Below are positions 8,069 through 15,229 of a stretch of DNA of 64,000 bases, in pieces. The position numbers and the translations under genes were made by a program. The notes under the pieces are model-generated. The model made no database searches. It had not been told where the DNA came from and saw nothing but the letters and a program-made list of their open reading frames with translations. Source of the DNA: JACQAP01 sp035548375 (lineage in GTDB: Bacteria > Pseudomonadota > Gammaproteobacteria > Burkholderiales > JACQAP01); the NCBI GenBank assembly GCA_035548375.1, contig DASZTG010000092.1, positions 1 to 64,000 on the forward strand, in the 5' to 3' direction. The first letter of the stretch is position 1. Each line of letters opens with the position of its first letter.

Positions 8069-9241
8069 TCAGAACTTGTCGAAACCCGCCGGCAACCGGA
8101 CGACGGTAACCGGGTTGTTCTTGTTGTTCGGCGAAGTCGCAGCCAGTTCCGGAATCACGAGCAGGAAACTGCCGTCGGCTTGCTTGCTCACGGCGATGTC
8201 CGCCGGGCCGGCGAGCTTCTTCTCCTTGTCGAACACCAGGATCATGGGCTTGCCGTACGGCGGCGTCACCACGACGGTGTTCGTCTTCACGATTTCGGTA
8301 TCCAGGCGTACGGCGCCGGCAAAGTCCAGGCCATCCAGCGCGCCCAGGCCGCGTGCGAACGGCTCGGGAAGGCGACCGGCTTCGAAGTCGGCCTTCGTCA
8401 GGCGATACATCCCGCCTTCCGCCGGGTCTTTCAGCCCGGCGGCCTGGCCGACCGTGTTGAAGTGAATGGCACCGTCGGGAGCGACTTCGATGCCATCCGG
8501 TCCGCCATCGGGCACCGCGATATAGGACAGCGGCGCATCCTTGCCGTCGGCCAACGCGTCGAGCGAGCTGTGCGGGAACATGTAGACGCCGCCGCCCTTG
8601 GTCGTCAGCGCCGGGCTGAAGATGCCGCCGCCGATGCCGGTGTCGGCGAGGTAGAGGTTGCCCTGCTTGTCGAAGCTGAGCGCGTTGGCCAGGGTCGCGG
8701 CAACGCCTGCCACCTTGCCGGCAGGGGAATCGACGCCCAGCTTGATCGAGCCCAGGATCCTGCCATCGGCATTGAAGGCGACGATCTTCGGGTCGAGGAC
8801 CGAGGGATCCTTCACCTCGGTGCCGTCGGCTTCAGCCAGCGGCGCCCAGGCTTCCGCCAGGAAGATGGTGCCCTTGGGGAATTTCTTCGTCGCCACCGTG
8901 CTGACGGCCATGCCCAGCGGCCCGGTCAGCCCGGTGACGAGCTTTTCCTTGACCATCTTCAGCGTGCCGTCGGATTGCACGGATAGCTTGCTGATGTAGC
9001 CGCCGTTATGCGTCCAGTGGAAGCCCTTGTCGGGCATCCCCAGTTCGGCGGAATTCGAAATGAAGACGGTCTTGCCGTCCGCGCTGAAAATCGCGCCTTC
9101 CGGGTTGTCGAACGCTTCCAGCACCTGCAGGACCTGCCCCTTGATCGGGTAGGGATCCGGCCCGTCCGCATAGGCGCTGCCGACTGCGACTCCGAGCACG
9201 CCCGCCAGCACGAACGGCAAGGCGCTGAATGTCTTGTTCAT
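8069..9241 (-). CDS. Secreted NHL/SMP-30-like beta-propeller protein under a ModE-type box
   Basis: 390 aa with a clear Sec signal peptide (cut after SAYA near residue 25), so it is periplasmic or exported. The mature part repeats blades with an FxxDGxxxxxN/D rhythm, for example GAIFSADGKTVFISN, LSFDKQGNLYLADTG and GIEVAPDGAIHFN, as in NHL or SMP-30 propellers. No catalytic function can be assigned. AAGGA precedes the ATG. A ModE-type palindrome lies 37 bp upstream, and the gene stands between the molybdate transporter and cofactor genes, so a Mo-linked role is likely but unproven. Confidence 0.75.
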   Translation of the reverse strand: MNKTFSALPFVLAGVLGVAVGSAYADGPDPYPIKGQVLQVLEAFDNPEGAIFSADGKTVFISNSAELGMPDKGFHWTHNGGYISKLSVQSDGTLKMVKEKLVTGLTGPLGMAVSTVATKKFPKGTIFLAEAWAPLAEADGTEVKDPSVLDPKIVAFNADGRILGSIKLGVDSPAGKVAGVAATLANALSFDKQGNLYLADTGIGGGIFSPALTTKGGGVYMFPHSSLDALADGKDAPLSYIAVPDGGPDGIEVAPDGAIHFNTVGQAAGLKDPAEGGMYRLTKADFEAGRLPEPFARGLGALDGLDFAGAVRLDTEIVKTNTVVVTPPYGKPMILVFDKEKKLAGPADIAVSKQADGSFLLVIPELAATSPNNKNNPVTVVRLPAGFDKF

Positions 9242-9278
9242 GTTCCTTGGTCTCCTCGGTTATCTCGATTTCGTGGTT

Positions 9279-9304
9279 ACGTTATATTTGTATGAATATA
9301 GCGA
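9279..9304 (-). promoter_or_regulatory. ModE box before the beta-propeller gene
   Basis: ACGTTATATT-N6-AATATAGCGA; the two halves match in inverted orientation at 8 of 10 positions, and the spacing equals the classical ModE operator. It ends 37 bp upstream of the propeller start. A -10-like TATATT on the minus strand (9295-9300) lies within it, with TTGCCG 19 bp further upstream, so bound ModE would compete with RNA polymerase. Confidence 0.65.
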
Positions 9305-9360
9305 TACGGACGGTTTTCACGGCAATGGCCAAGCTCTGCATCGCGATGGGTGTTCGATCG

Positions 9361-9395
9361 GAAAATCAGGCAGCGCCCCGTGAGAGGCGCTGCCT
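9361..9395 (-). terminator. Intrinsic terminator-like hairpin after the moaDE-modE unit
   Basis: The arms AGGCAGCGCC and GGCGCTGCCT form a perfect 10-bp stem with an 8-nt loop. On the minus strand the stem is followed by GATTTTC, giving a short U-run. It would end transcripts coming from modE, or from the candidate promoter at 9461-9486, before the beta-propeller. The U-run is only four long, so termination may be partial. Confidence 0.55.
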
Positions 9396-9450
9396 CAAGC
9401 TCGAAAGGAGGTCTGCGTACCGGAGGGCCTCGTTCAAACCCTCCGGCAGT
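9361..9450 (-). ncRNA. Candidate ModE-controlled small RNA
   Basis: Read on the minus strand downstream of the 9461-9486 box, an RNA of about 90 nt would have a first stem-loop CCGGAGGG / CCCTCCGG (9420-9446), a single-stranded linker carrying CCTCCTTTC (9403-9411), and a terminal 10-bp stem with a short U-run (9361-9395). CCTCCTTTC is a strong anti-Shine-Dalgarno sequence, as used by several Hfq-type small RNAs to block mRNAs. The promoter is weak by eye: a TTGACG at 9490-9495 and only a poor -10. The element could instead be a leader or attenuator. Confidence 0.3.
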
Positions 9451-9460
9451 CGGCCACCAG

Positions 9461-9486
9461 TCGATATGTTCTTATGGATATAACGA
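9461..9486 (-). promoter_or_regulatory. ModE box downstream of modE
   Basis: TCGATATGTT-N6-GATATAACGA; the halves match in inverted orientation at 7 of 10 positions with the N6 spacing of ModE operators, and the left half is the same as in the modB box. It lies 91 bp beyond the modE stop and 182 bp (centre to centre) from the 9279-9304 box. It may control a short transcript toward the terminator, or allow looping between two ModE dimers. Confidence 0.6.
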
Positions 9487-9577
9487 CTTCGTCAAGCCCT
9501 TTGAAACCCGGCGATCAAAATGGATTTCCAACCCGATATCCGGCGGCTGCGAAGAAAAAAACGGCAGGAATGGAAAA

Positions 9578-9955
9578 TCAGTTGCCGTTCATGAGATCGG
9601 TGAAATTGCGCAATTCCCGCGCAACGCTGGCACTGGCTTTCTTTTCCATGTCGCTGTAACGCGCCAGCACCTCCCGGCCCAGTTCGGTGACGACGGCGCC
9701 ACCACCGGCCCTGCCGCCTGTCAAGGTCTCGACCACAGGCGATTTGAAGGACTGATTCATCGTGTCGACCAGCAGCCAGGCGCGCCGGTACGACATGTCC
9801 ATGCGCCGGGCCGCTGCGGAAATCGATCCAGTGTCCTGGATGGCCCGCAGCAAATCGGCCTTTCCCGGCCCCATCGCGATGGCCTTGCGAAACATGATGC
9901 GAATCTGCGGCTGCAGCGACTGTTTGGACGGCTTGTCGGTGCCGGGTTTGGTCAT
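9578..9955 (-). CDS. modE: Single-domain ModE-type molybdate-responsive regulator
   Basis: 125 aa comprising only the winged helix-turn-helix of ModE: LLRAIQDTGSISAAARRMDMSYRRAWLLVD (about 35-64), then VVETLTGGRAGGGAVVTELGREVLARY. Classical E. coli ModE is about 260 aa and adds two molbindin domains that bind molybdate; these are absent. The ATG at 9955 overlaps the moaE stop as ATGA and has GGAGGA in front, which decides this start over the ATG at 9967. It is last in moaD-moaE-modE. It probably binds the ModE boxes in this window. Confidence 0.88.
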   Translation of the reverse strand: MTKPGTDKPSKQSLQPQIRIMFRKAIAMGPGKADLLRAIQDTGSISAAARRMDMSYRRAWLLVDTMNQSFKSPVVETLTGGRAGGGAVVTELGREVLARYSDMEKKASASVARELRNFTDLMNGN

Positions 9956-10407
9956 GCAGTCCTCCATCGTTCGGCGGCGGTATCGTCCGACTGGCGGGAT
10001 TCAACCCAGCGCCCGCCCTGCGGCGTGCCTTCCTTTTTCCAGAAAGGCGCTTTCGTCTTCAGATAGTCCATCAGGAATTCACAGGCCTGGAAAGCCTCGC
10101 CCCGGTGGGCACTGGCGACCACCACCAGCACGATCTGGTCCGACGGCCTGAGCACGCCCACGCGATGCACCACCAGCGCATCGAGAATATTCCAGCGCGC
10201 CCTCGCCTCCGCCTCGATTTTCTCGAGCGCCTTCTCGGTCAGCCCGGGATAGTGCTCGAGGGTCATGTCGGCAACGTCGGCGCCTTCGTTCAGGTCGCGC
10301 ACCACGCCGACAAAACAGGCGATGGCGCCGATGCGCGGGTTACTGCGCCGCATTACGTTCATCTCGGCGCCAGCATCGAAATCCTCTGCCTGGACCCGGA
10401 CCGCCAC
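9952..10407 (-). CDS. moaE: Molybdopterin synthase catalytic subunit MoaE
   Basis: About 151 aa; it joins with MoaD to convert cPMP into molybdopterin. Family segments are VRVQAEDFDAGAE at the N terminus, GAIACFVGVVRD (about 30-41), LEHYPGLTEKALEKI, HRVGVLRPSDQIVLV, and the active-site lysine region YLKTKAPFWKKE (about 115-126). A GTG at 10407, 2 nt after the moaD stop, is the most likely start because the typical N terminus begins there. Longer upstream in-frame sequence is just the moaD shadow. Confidence 0.93.
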   Translation of the reverse strand: MAVRVQAEDFDAGAEMNVMRRSNPRIGAIACFVGVVRDLNEGADVADMTLEHYPGLTEKALEKIEAEARARWNILDALVVHRVGVLRPSDQIVLVVVASAHRGEAFQACEFLMDYLKTKAPFWKKEGTPQGGRWVESRQSDDTAAERWRTA

Positions 10408-10409
10408 GA

Positions 10410-10706
10410 TCAGCCCCCCGTCACCGGCGGCATGATCGCAACGGTGTCGCCGGAGCGAATCGGCATGCCTGGATCGGCCATTTCTTCGTTGATCGCCACC
10501 AGGAAGGGCCGGCCGGGCGCCAGCTCCTTGTCCCAAGGCGCGCCCCGCTTGCGTAACCAGGCCATGAAGTCCGCGACGTTTCGCACGTCAGCGGGCAGTT
10601 GGGCGCGTTCGCGATCCCTGCCGAAAACCTCACGCAGGCGCGCGAAATAAAGGACCTCCACTGCGATGGAGACGCGCTCATCGACGGCGGAATCGTTGGG
10701 TTCCAT
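10410..10706 (-). CDS. moaD: Molybdopterin synthase sulfur-carrier subunit MoaD
   Basis: About 98 aa with a ubiquitin-like beta-grasp fold. LYFARLREVFGRD is at about 19-31, and the chain ends in the essential Gly-Gly that is thiocarboxylated by MoeB and then gives sulfur to MoaE. The chain is about 15 residues longer at the N terminus than usual if the ATG at 10706 is used; no good internal start was found. It is first of the moaD-moaE-modE unit, divergent from moaA. Confidence 0.92.
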   Translation of the reverse strand: MEPNDSAVDERVSIAVEVLYFARLREVFGRDRERAQLPADVRNVADFMAWLRKRGAPWDKELAPGRPFLVAINEEMADPGMPIRSGDTVAIMPPVTGG

Positions 10707-10938
10707 ATGCGCGATTATCCCCGGTTTGCCGCGTCAGTGCAGCCACCGGCGCAGAGGCTTCCGCACCCGGCCCGGGCCTGCGAAAACCCGCTCGGAGGCA
10801 TCGAACCATGGCGAATCGGTTGCATTTGCCTCTTGCAATCCCGCCTTCGCGGCGTCATGTGCTCTGGAATATAATGGTTTCGGGCGCAGCGGCAGCGCCC
10901 GTGGCGCCAAAAACAGCCGCGAACGCTCGAAGACGGAA
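10707..10938. promoter_or_regulatory. Divergent moaD / moaA promoter region
   Basis: The 232 bp between divergent moaD and moaA must hold both promoters. On the plus strand a perfect -10 hexamer TATAAT lies at 10870-10875, 63 bp before the moaA ATG, but no good -35 sits at standard spacing. No ModE-type palindrome and no pattern I can match to the Moco riboswitch was seen. Confidence 0.4.
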
Positions 10939-11994
10939 ATGACGACCTCACCCATCATTGCGCCTGCCCTGGATGCCGCGCCTGCGATGCCGCTTTTGGC
11001 GGATACCCGCGGGAGGGCGTTGCGCGACCTGCGCATCTCGGTAACCGATCGCTGCAACTTCCGTTGCACGTATTGCATGCCCAAGGAAGTCTATGGCCGC
11101 GACTTCCAGTTCATGGAGCGATCCCAACTCCTGAGTTTCGACGAAATCCACAGGCTGGTGAAGATTTTTCGCGGGCACGGCATCGAGAAAGTGCGCATCA
11201 CGGGTGGCGAGCCGCTGGTGCGCCGCCAGCTGGAAAAGCTCATCGAATTGCTCTCGCGCGAACCCGGCCTGGACCTGACCCTCACCACGAACGGTTCGCT
11301 GCTGAAACAAAAAGCCCAAGCCTTGAAGGATGCGGGCCTCAACCGGGTCACGGTGAGCCTGGATTCGCTGGATGACGCCGTGTTTCGTTCGATGAACGAC
11401 GTCGATTTTCCGGTCGCGAAGGTCCTCGAGGGTATCGAGGAAGCGGACCGGGTCGGGCTGAAGCCGCTCAAGGTCAACATGGTCGTGAAGCGCGGGACGA
11501 ACGACAAGGACGTCGTCAGCATGGCGCGATTTTTCAAAAACAGCGGCCACATCCTGCGCTTCATCGAATTCATGGACGTCGGCCATACGAACGGCTGGAA
11601 GATGGCGAGCGTGGTGCCGTCCCGCGAACTGGCATCGCGTATCAACGCCGAGTTTCCGATCGAACCGGTCGACCCCAATTACGTCGGCGAGGTTGCAGAG
11701 CGCTGGCGTTACCGCGACGGATCGGGAGAGGTCGGATTCATTTCCTCGGTCACTCAGGCCTTCTGCAAGGACTGCACGCGCGCCAGGCTCTCGGCGGAGG
11801 GATCGCTCTTCACCTGCCTGTTTGCAACGCAGGGAACGGATTTGCGCGGCCTGATGCGCGGCGGAGCCTCCGACGACGAGTTGTCCGCGGCCATCGCGAA
11901 AGTCTGGCGTGCGCGCGCGGACAGGTATTCCGAGATTCGCACGGCCGATACCGCCAAGCTTCGAAAAGTGGAAATGAGCTACATCGGCGGCTGA
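10939..11994 (+). CDS. moaA: GTP 3',8-cyclase MoaA (radical SAM)
   Basis: 351 aa. It performs the first step of molybdenum cofactor synthesis, turning GTP into 3',8-cyclo-GTP for MoaC. The N-terminal radical-SAM cluster motif has Cys39, Cys43 and Cys46 (CNFRCTYC); TGGEPLVR binds SAM. The second [4Fe-4S] cluster uses Cys276, Cys279 and Cys293 (CKDC...FTC). The C-terminal Gly-Gly is present. The ATG at 10939 follows GACGGAA. The frame extends further upstream through non-homologous sequence, so the longer start is rejected. Confidence 0.96.
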   Translation: MTTSPIIAPALDAAPAMPLLADTRGRALRDLRISVTDRCNFRCTYCMPKEVYGRDFQFMERSQLLSFDEIHRLVKIFRGHGIEKVRITGGEPLVRRQLEKLIELLSREPGLDLTLTTNGSLLKQKAQALKDAGLNRVTVSLDSLDDAVFRSMNDVDFPVAKVLEGIEEADRVGLKPLKVNMVVKRGTNDKDVVSMARFFKNSGHILRFIEFMDVGHTNGWKMASVVPSRELASRINAEFPIEPVDPNYVGEVAERWRYRDGSGEVGFISSVTQAFCKDCTRARLSAEGSLFTCLFATQGTDLRGLMRGGASDDELSAAIAKVWRARADRYSEIRTADTAKLRKVEMSYIGG

Positions 11995-11996
11995 GC

Positions 11997-12254
11997 TTGA
12001 AGCGCACGGATCTCGCAAAACACAAAGGCAAGAAGATCGAAGGTCGCATCGAACGCGCACCAGCGCGCGTCGCCGCCCCCGACATCGGCCGCAAGGAACA
12101 GCGGCAGCGTGATCGCGCGCTTGGCCTGGTTCCCTTCGCGGTCAAGCTCGATGCCGAACTCGCCGCGTCACTGCGAACGCTTGCGCAGGACCGCGACACG
12201 GACCTGAGCAAGCTTGTCGGAGAGTTGCTGAAGAAGAGCATCAAGGCGGAATAA
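11997..12254 (+). CDS. Small basic protein of unknown function downstream of moaA
   Basis: About 85 aa from a TTG start 2 nt after the moaA stop, which suggests coupling. The N-terminal third is rich in Lys and Arg; the C-terminal part (LVPFAVKLDAELAASLRTLAQ, then LSKLVGELLKKSIKA) looks like a small alpha-helical region with a ribbon-helix-helix-like rhythm, common in DNA-binding or antitoxin-like proteins. I do not recognise a named family. Continuous reading frame, codon use like its neighbours and tight spacing support it as a gene. Confidence 0.55.
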   Translation: MKRTDLAKHKGKKIEGRIERAPARVAAPDIGRKEQRQRDRALGLVPFAVKLDAELAASLRTLAQDRDTDLSKLVGELLKKSIKAE

Positions 12255-12338
12255 CAGCCCCTCCTGGGCCAGCGTCAACGTTTCGCCCGGCAGCCGGTCG
12301 ATGGGTAAAATGACGGCAGGCCAACTCCGCTGGAAGAC

Positions 12339-13610
12339 ATGAGCACCCCGCCCTCCCTGCTCGACCTCGCTGCCGCATCGGACTACGACCCGAACTCAAT
12401 GCCCGTCGACAAGGCACGCGAGCATATTCGCGCATTCCTTTCGCCGGTGACCGCCGTGGAGCGGCTCAATATCCGCGCCGCGCTTGGAAGAGTGCTCGCC
12501 GAGGACGTCGTTTCGCCGGTCAGCGTGCCGCAGCACGATAATTCGGCGATGGACGGCTACGCAGTGCGCTTCGAGGACCTGAAGCCGGATGCCGACACCA
12601 CCCTCAAAGTCATCGGCACGGCATTCGCAGGCAAGCCGTTCGAAGGGTCGGTAGCCTCCGGTCAGGCCATCCGCATCATGACCGGCGCGGTGATTCCCCC
12701 CGGCGCGGACAGCGTCGTGCAGCAGGAGCGCGCCACACCGTCAGGCGACCAGGTCAGCGTGATGCCGCTGCCCAAAAAAGGCTTGAACACGCGCGCGGCG
12801 GGCGAAGATTTGCGCGCCGGAGCCATTGCGCTCGAGCGCGGCCAGCCGATGCGGCCGGCGGAAGTCGGCATGCTGGCGTCGCTTGGCATAGGCGAGGTCG
12901 CCGTATACCGAAAGTTGCGCGTCGCCTTCTTTTCCACCGGCGACGAACTCGTCGCCATCGGCAATCCACTCGGCCCCGGCCAGATCTACGACAGCAATCG
13001 CTACACGATCTTCGGACTGCTCACCCGGCTCGGCTGCGAGGTCCTCGACATGGGCGTCATTCGCGATACGCCCGAGGAAGTCCAGCGCGCCTTCGAGGAA
13101 GCAGCGAGCTCAGCCGACGTCGTCATCACCAGCGGCGGCGTGTCGGTCGGGGAAGCCGACTACGTCAAACAGATACTCGATCGCCTCGGCCAGGTGCTGT
13201 TCTGGAAGATCGCGATGAAGCCCGGGCGCCCGCTCGCGTACGGCAAGATCGGCAATGCCCATTTTTTCGGCCTGCCCGGCAACCCGGTCGCGGTCATGGT
13301 GACCTTCTACCAGTTCGTGCGCGACGCGCTGCTGCACCTGCAGGGCCAGACGTCCGTCATCCCGCTTCCGACCCTGAAGATCCTGTGCACGTCAGCGCTC
13401 AAGAAGGCGCCGGGCCGCACGGAATTCCAGCGCGGCATCCTCTCGCAAGGCAGCGATGGTCAGTGGACGGTTCGCGCAACCGGCGACCAGGGCTCCGGCA
13501 TTTTGTCTTCGATGAGCCAGGCGAACTGCTTCATCATCCTGCCGACCGATCAAGGCAACGTCGCGGCCGGCACGCCTGTCGACGTCCAGCTGCTCGAGGG
13601 CGTCGTCTGA
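12339..13610 (+). CDS. moeA: Molybdopterin molybdenumtransferase MoeA
   Basis: 423 aa. It inserts molybdate into adenylylated molybdopterin. Visible family segments are HDNSAMDGYAVR (about 66-77), GAVIPPGADSVV (about 112-123), FFSTGDELV, YDSNRYTI, TSGGVSVGEADYVK (about 265-278) and GLPGNPVAVMVTFYQFV near 310. The length is standard. It lies 84 bp after the small gene on the same strand as moaA and is convergent with the OmpA-like lipoprotein gene. Confidence 0.96.
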   Translation: MSTPPSLLDLAAASDYDPNSMPVDKAREHIRAFLSPVTAVERLNIRAALGRVLAEDVVSPVSVPQHDNSAMDGYAVRFEDLKPDADTTLKVIGTAFAGKPFEGSVASGQAIRIMTGAVIPPGADSVVQQERATPSGDQVSVMPLPKKGLNTRAAGEDLRAGAIALERGQPMRPAEVGMLASLGIGEVAVYRKLRVAFFSTGDELVAIGNPLGPGQIYDSNRYTIFGLLTRLGCEVLDMGVIRDTPEEVQRAFEEAASSADVVITSGGVSVGEADYVKQILDRLGQVLFWKIAMKPGRPLAYGKIGNAHFFGLPGNPVAVMVTFYQFVRDALLHLQGQTSVIPLPTLKILCTSALKKAPGRTEFQRGILSQGSDGQWTVRATGDQGSGILSSMSQANCFIILPTDQGNVAAGTPVDVQLLEGVV

Positions 13611-13634
13611 TCGCACCGCTGCGCGGACTGTGGA

Positions 13635-14462
13635 TTATCGGACGTTGATTTCCACCCTTCGATTCTGGGCCTCGGCAACGCCATCGGCGGTGGGAACCAG
13701 CAATTCGCGCTTGCCGCGGCCGGAGGCGGTAATGCTTTCCTCCGGAATGCCTCGTTCCACGAATTCCGTACGCACGCGCTCCGCTCGCTGCAGCGACAGC
13801 TTGTCATTGTATTGCGCCGTACCGACGGAATCGGTATGGCCGATGACCGAAATCTCGGGCGACGGGCGATTCGCCAGGTCGGCGATGATTTTTTCGACTT
13901 CATCCTCGGATTCCGGCGTCAGCTCGTCGGTCGCCTCCTCGAAATAGAGCAGGAACTTTGCAGGCTCCGCAGGCAACGCCGCCAGCACATCGGCAAAATG
14001 CTCGTCGGCTTCCGCCGCGTCGTACACCGACTCGGTCACCAGCCCGGGTCCTTCCACCAGCGCTGTGGCGTAGGGTTTGTCCAGCAAGACGGAGATGTCG
14101 CCCTGGCGCACCACCACCCCGCCGATGCTGCCGTCTTTCTTTGGCAGGATCGTGACCTGGTCGTGCGCAGTTTTCTGTGGTTTTGGCGGCGGAGCAGGTT
14201 CGGGCTCCGCTGATTTTGCTGGCTCGGGTTGTGGCTCGGGCTCGGCGACCTTGGGCGGTTCGGGGGACGGCGAGTCGACCGGTTGCGCGGCCTCTTGCTT
14301 GGCCTGGGGCGCGGGCCTGGACCACCAGTGCCAGGGCCACCATGAACAGCCGGAGATCGATAGCGCAAGCAGCACGACAACGCTGCGGCGCAACGAAATC
14401 CTGGCGCTTTCGCGGGTTCCGCTGCCGGAAGGCCGTACCGGCGCGCTTTGCATTGGGCTCAT
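13635..14462 (-). CDS. OmpA-family lipoprotein with Trp-rich anchor and Pro/Glu-rich linker
   Basis: About 275 aa from the ATG at 14462 (GGGAG upstream). Hydrophobic LLALSISGC is a lipobox; the Cys is followed at once by an unusual aromatic run, SWWPWHWW. A Pro/Glu/Lys repeat linker comes next, then a C-terminal OmpA domain (about 180-275) with FEEATDELTPES, VIGHTDSVGTAQYNDKLSLQRAERV and NRRVEINV, which binds peptidoglycan. It is probably an outer-membrane lipoprotein tethering the cell wall. An in-frame region to 14543 has another possible ATG. Confidence 0.85.
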   Translation of the reverse strand: MSPMQSAPVRPSGSGTRESARISLRRSVVVLLALSISGCSWWPWHWWSRPAPQAKQEAAQPVDSPSPEPPKVAEPEPQPEPAKSAEPEPAPPPKPQKTAHDQVTILPKKDGSIGGVVVRQGDISVLLDKPYATALVEGPGLVTESVYDAAEADEHFADVLAALPAEPAKFLLYFEEATDELTPESEDEVEKIIADLANRPSPEISVIGHTDSVGTAQYNDKLSLQRAERVRTEFVERGIPEESITASGRGKRELLVPTADGVAEAQNRRVEINVR

Positions 14463-14698
14463 GTTTTTCTTCTCCCCGTTCTCGTCGAATTGCGGCTGCA
14501 TACGGCCTGGCCAGTCCCGCCGTTTTGGATAGTTCGAATGCATGACTGGAATAGCACAACGTCACGCACCCGGCAAACGCAAGTTAGCGGGGCAGGATCA
14601 GGTGAACGGCCGAAACGCCTGAAGCTTTACGCATTACATGGGGTACGAAGGCATCCCGCCCAGGCCGCCGGCCCGGGGAGGAGCAGAGACAGGTGAAA
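14463..14698. other. 236-bp gap with no recognised element
   Basis: This lies between the b-type membrane protein gene and the OmpA-like lipoprotein gene, both leftward. I see no credible gene, repeat or clear intrinsic terminator. The lipoprotein promoter is probably here. Confidence 0.4.
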
Positions 14699-15163
14699 TC
14701 AGTTCCTGGCGTTGCGGGTCCGGCGTCCATTCCAGACGTGCAGCGGCAGGAGGCCGCCGATAGTCAGTCCGACAACCCAGTGCGCCACACTGATCACCGG
14801 GCGCGTTTCTTCCCCGCTCACGTAGTAGAGCATGTAGCCCGTCAATGCGAGGAACGCCAGCACGGACGTCACTGACGTGCCGAGCACCCGGTTCTTCCGG
14901 AGCCGCCACGCGTTGATCATATGCGCGCGCAGCAGCGAGCCGTAGACGAACAAGCCGGCCATCATCGCGAAACCGTGGATGCGTAGCAGCCACGGCTCCG
15001 CGGGATGGGGAAGTCCTTCCGCCCCGCCCTCCCTGATGCCATAGCGCACGCCCACCCACAGCAAGCCGGTGAGCAGCAAGACCGCGGTGGTGGCGTATAT
15101 CGACCATCGCAGCCACCGCGGCAGGATGATGGTTTCGATCACGGGGATTTTCCTTGAGCGCAT
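14699..15163 (-). CDS. Four-helix b-type-cytochrome-like membrane protein
   Basis: About 154 aa with four hydrophobic helices. Histidines at about 63, 81, 128 and 142 (RIHGF, RAHMI, VAHWV, PLHVW) sit in or next to helices and could ligate two haems, as in small b561-type cytochromes. It is last of a four-gene leftward set with an FMN-binding protein, an outer-membrane barrel and a di-haem peroxidase, and may carry electrons from the quinone pool to the periplasm. The start may be the ATG at 15163 or one at 15184. Haem binding is inferred only from His placement. Confidence 0.65.
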   Translation of the reverse strand: MRSRKIPVIETIILPRWLRWSIYATTAVLLLTGLLWVGVRYGIREGGAEGLPHPAEPWLLRIHGFAMMAGLFVYGSLLRAHMINAWRLRKNRVLGTSVTSVLAFLALTGYMLYYVSGEETRPVISVAHWVVGLTIGGLLPLHVWNGRRTRNARN

Positions 15164-15229
15164 GCCGGACTTTACTTCAAACAATCGGGCATCGCTTGCG
15201 CCGGAGGTTTGCGCACGGCGAACCCTGGT

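Larger units (their letters stand above)
9242..9577. other. 336-bp regulatory gap between beta-propeller and modE
   Basis: No credible protein gene was seen here. Right to left, the gap holds a ModE-type box (9461-9486), a hairpin with an 8-bp stem (9420-9446), a 24-nt linker containing GAAAGGAGG on the plus strand, a second hairpin with a 10-bp stem (9368-9395) followed on the minus strand by GATTTTC, about 55 bp without recognisable structure, and a second ModE-type box (9279-9304) at the propeller promoter. Confidence 0.7.

Noticed and set aside
9403..9412. Plus-strand GAAAGGAGGT as a ribosome-binding site of a small gene
   Set aside because: No start codon lies at a useful distance before the following hairpin, and no credible frame follows.
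10707..10938. Moco riboswitch or ModE box before moaA
   Set aside because: No matching stem pattern or 10-N6-10 palindrome could be found; only a TATAAT hexamer was seen.
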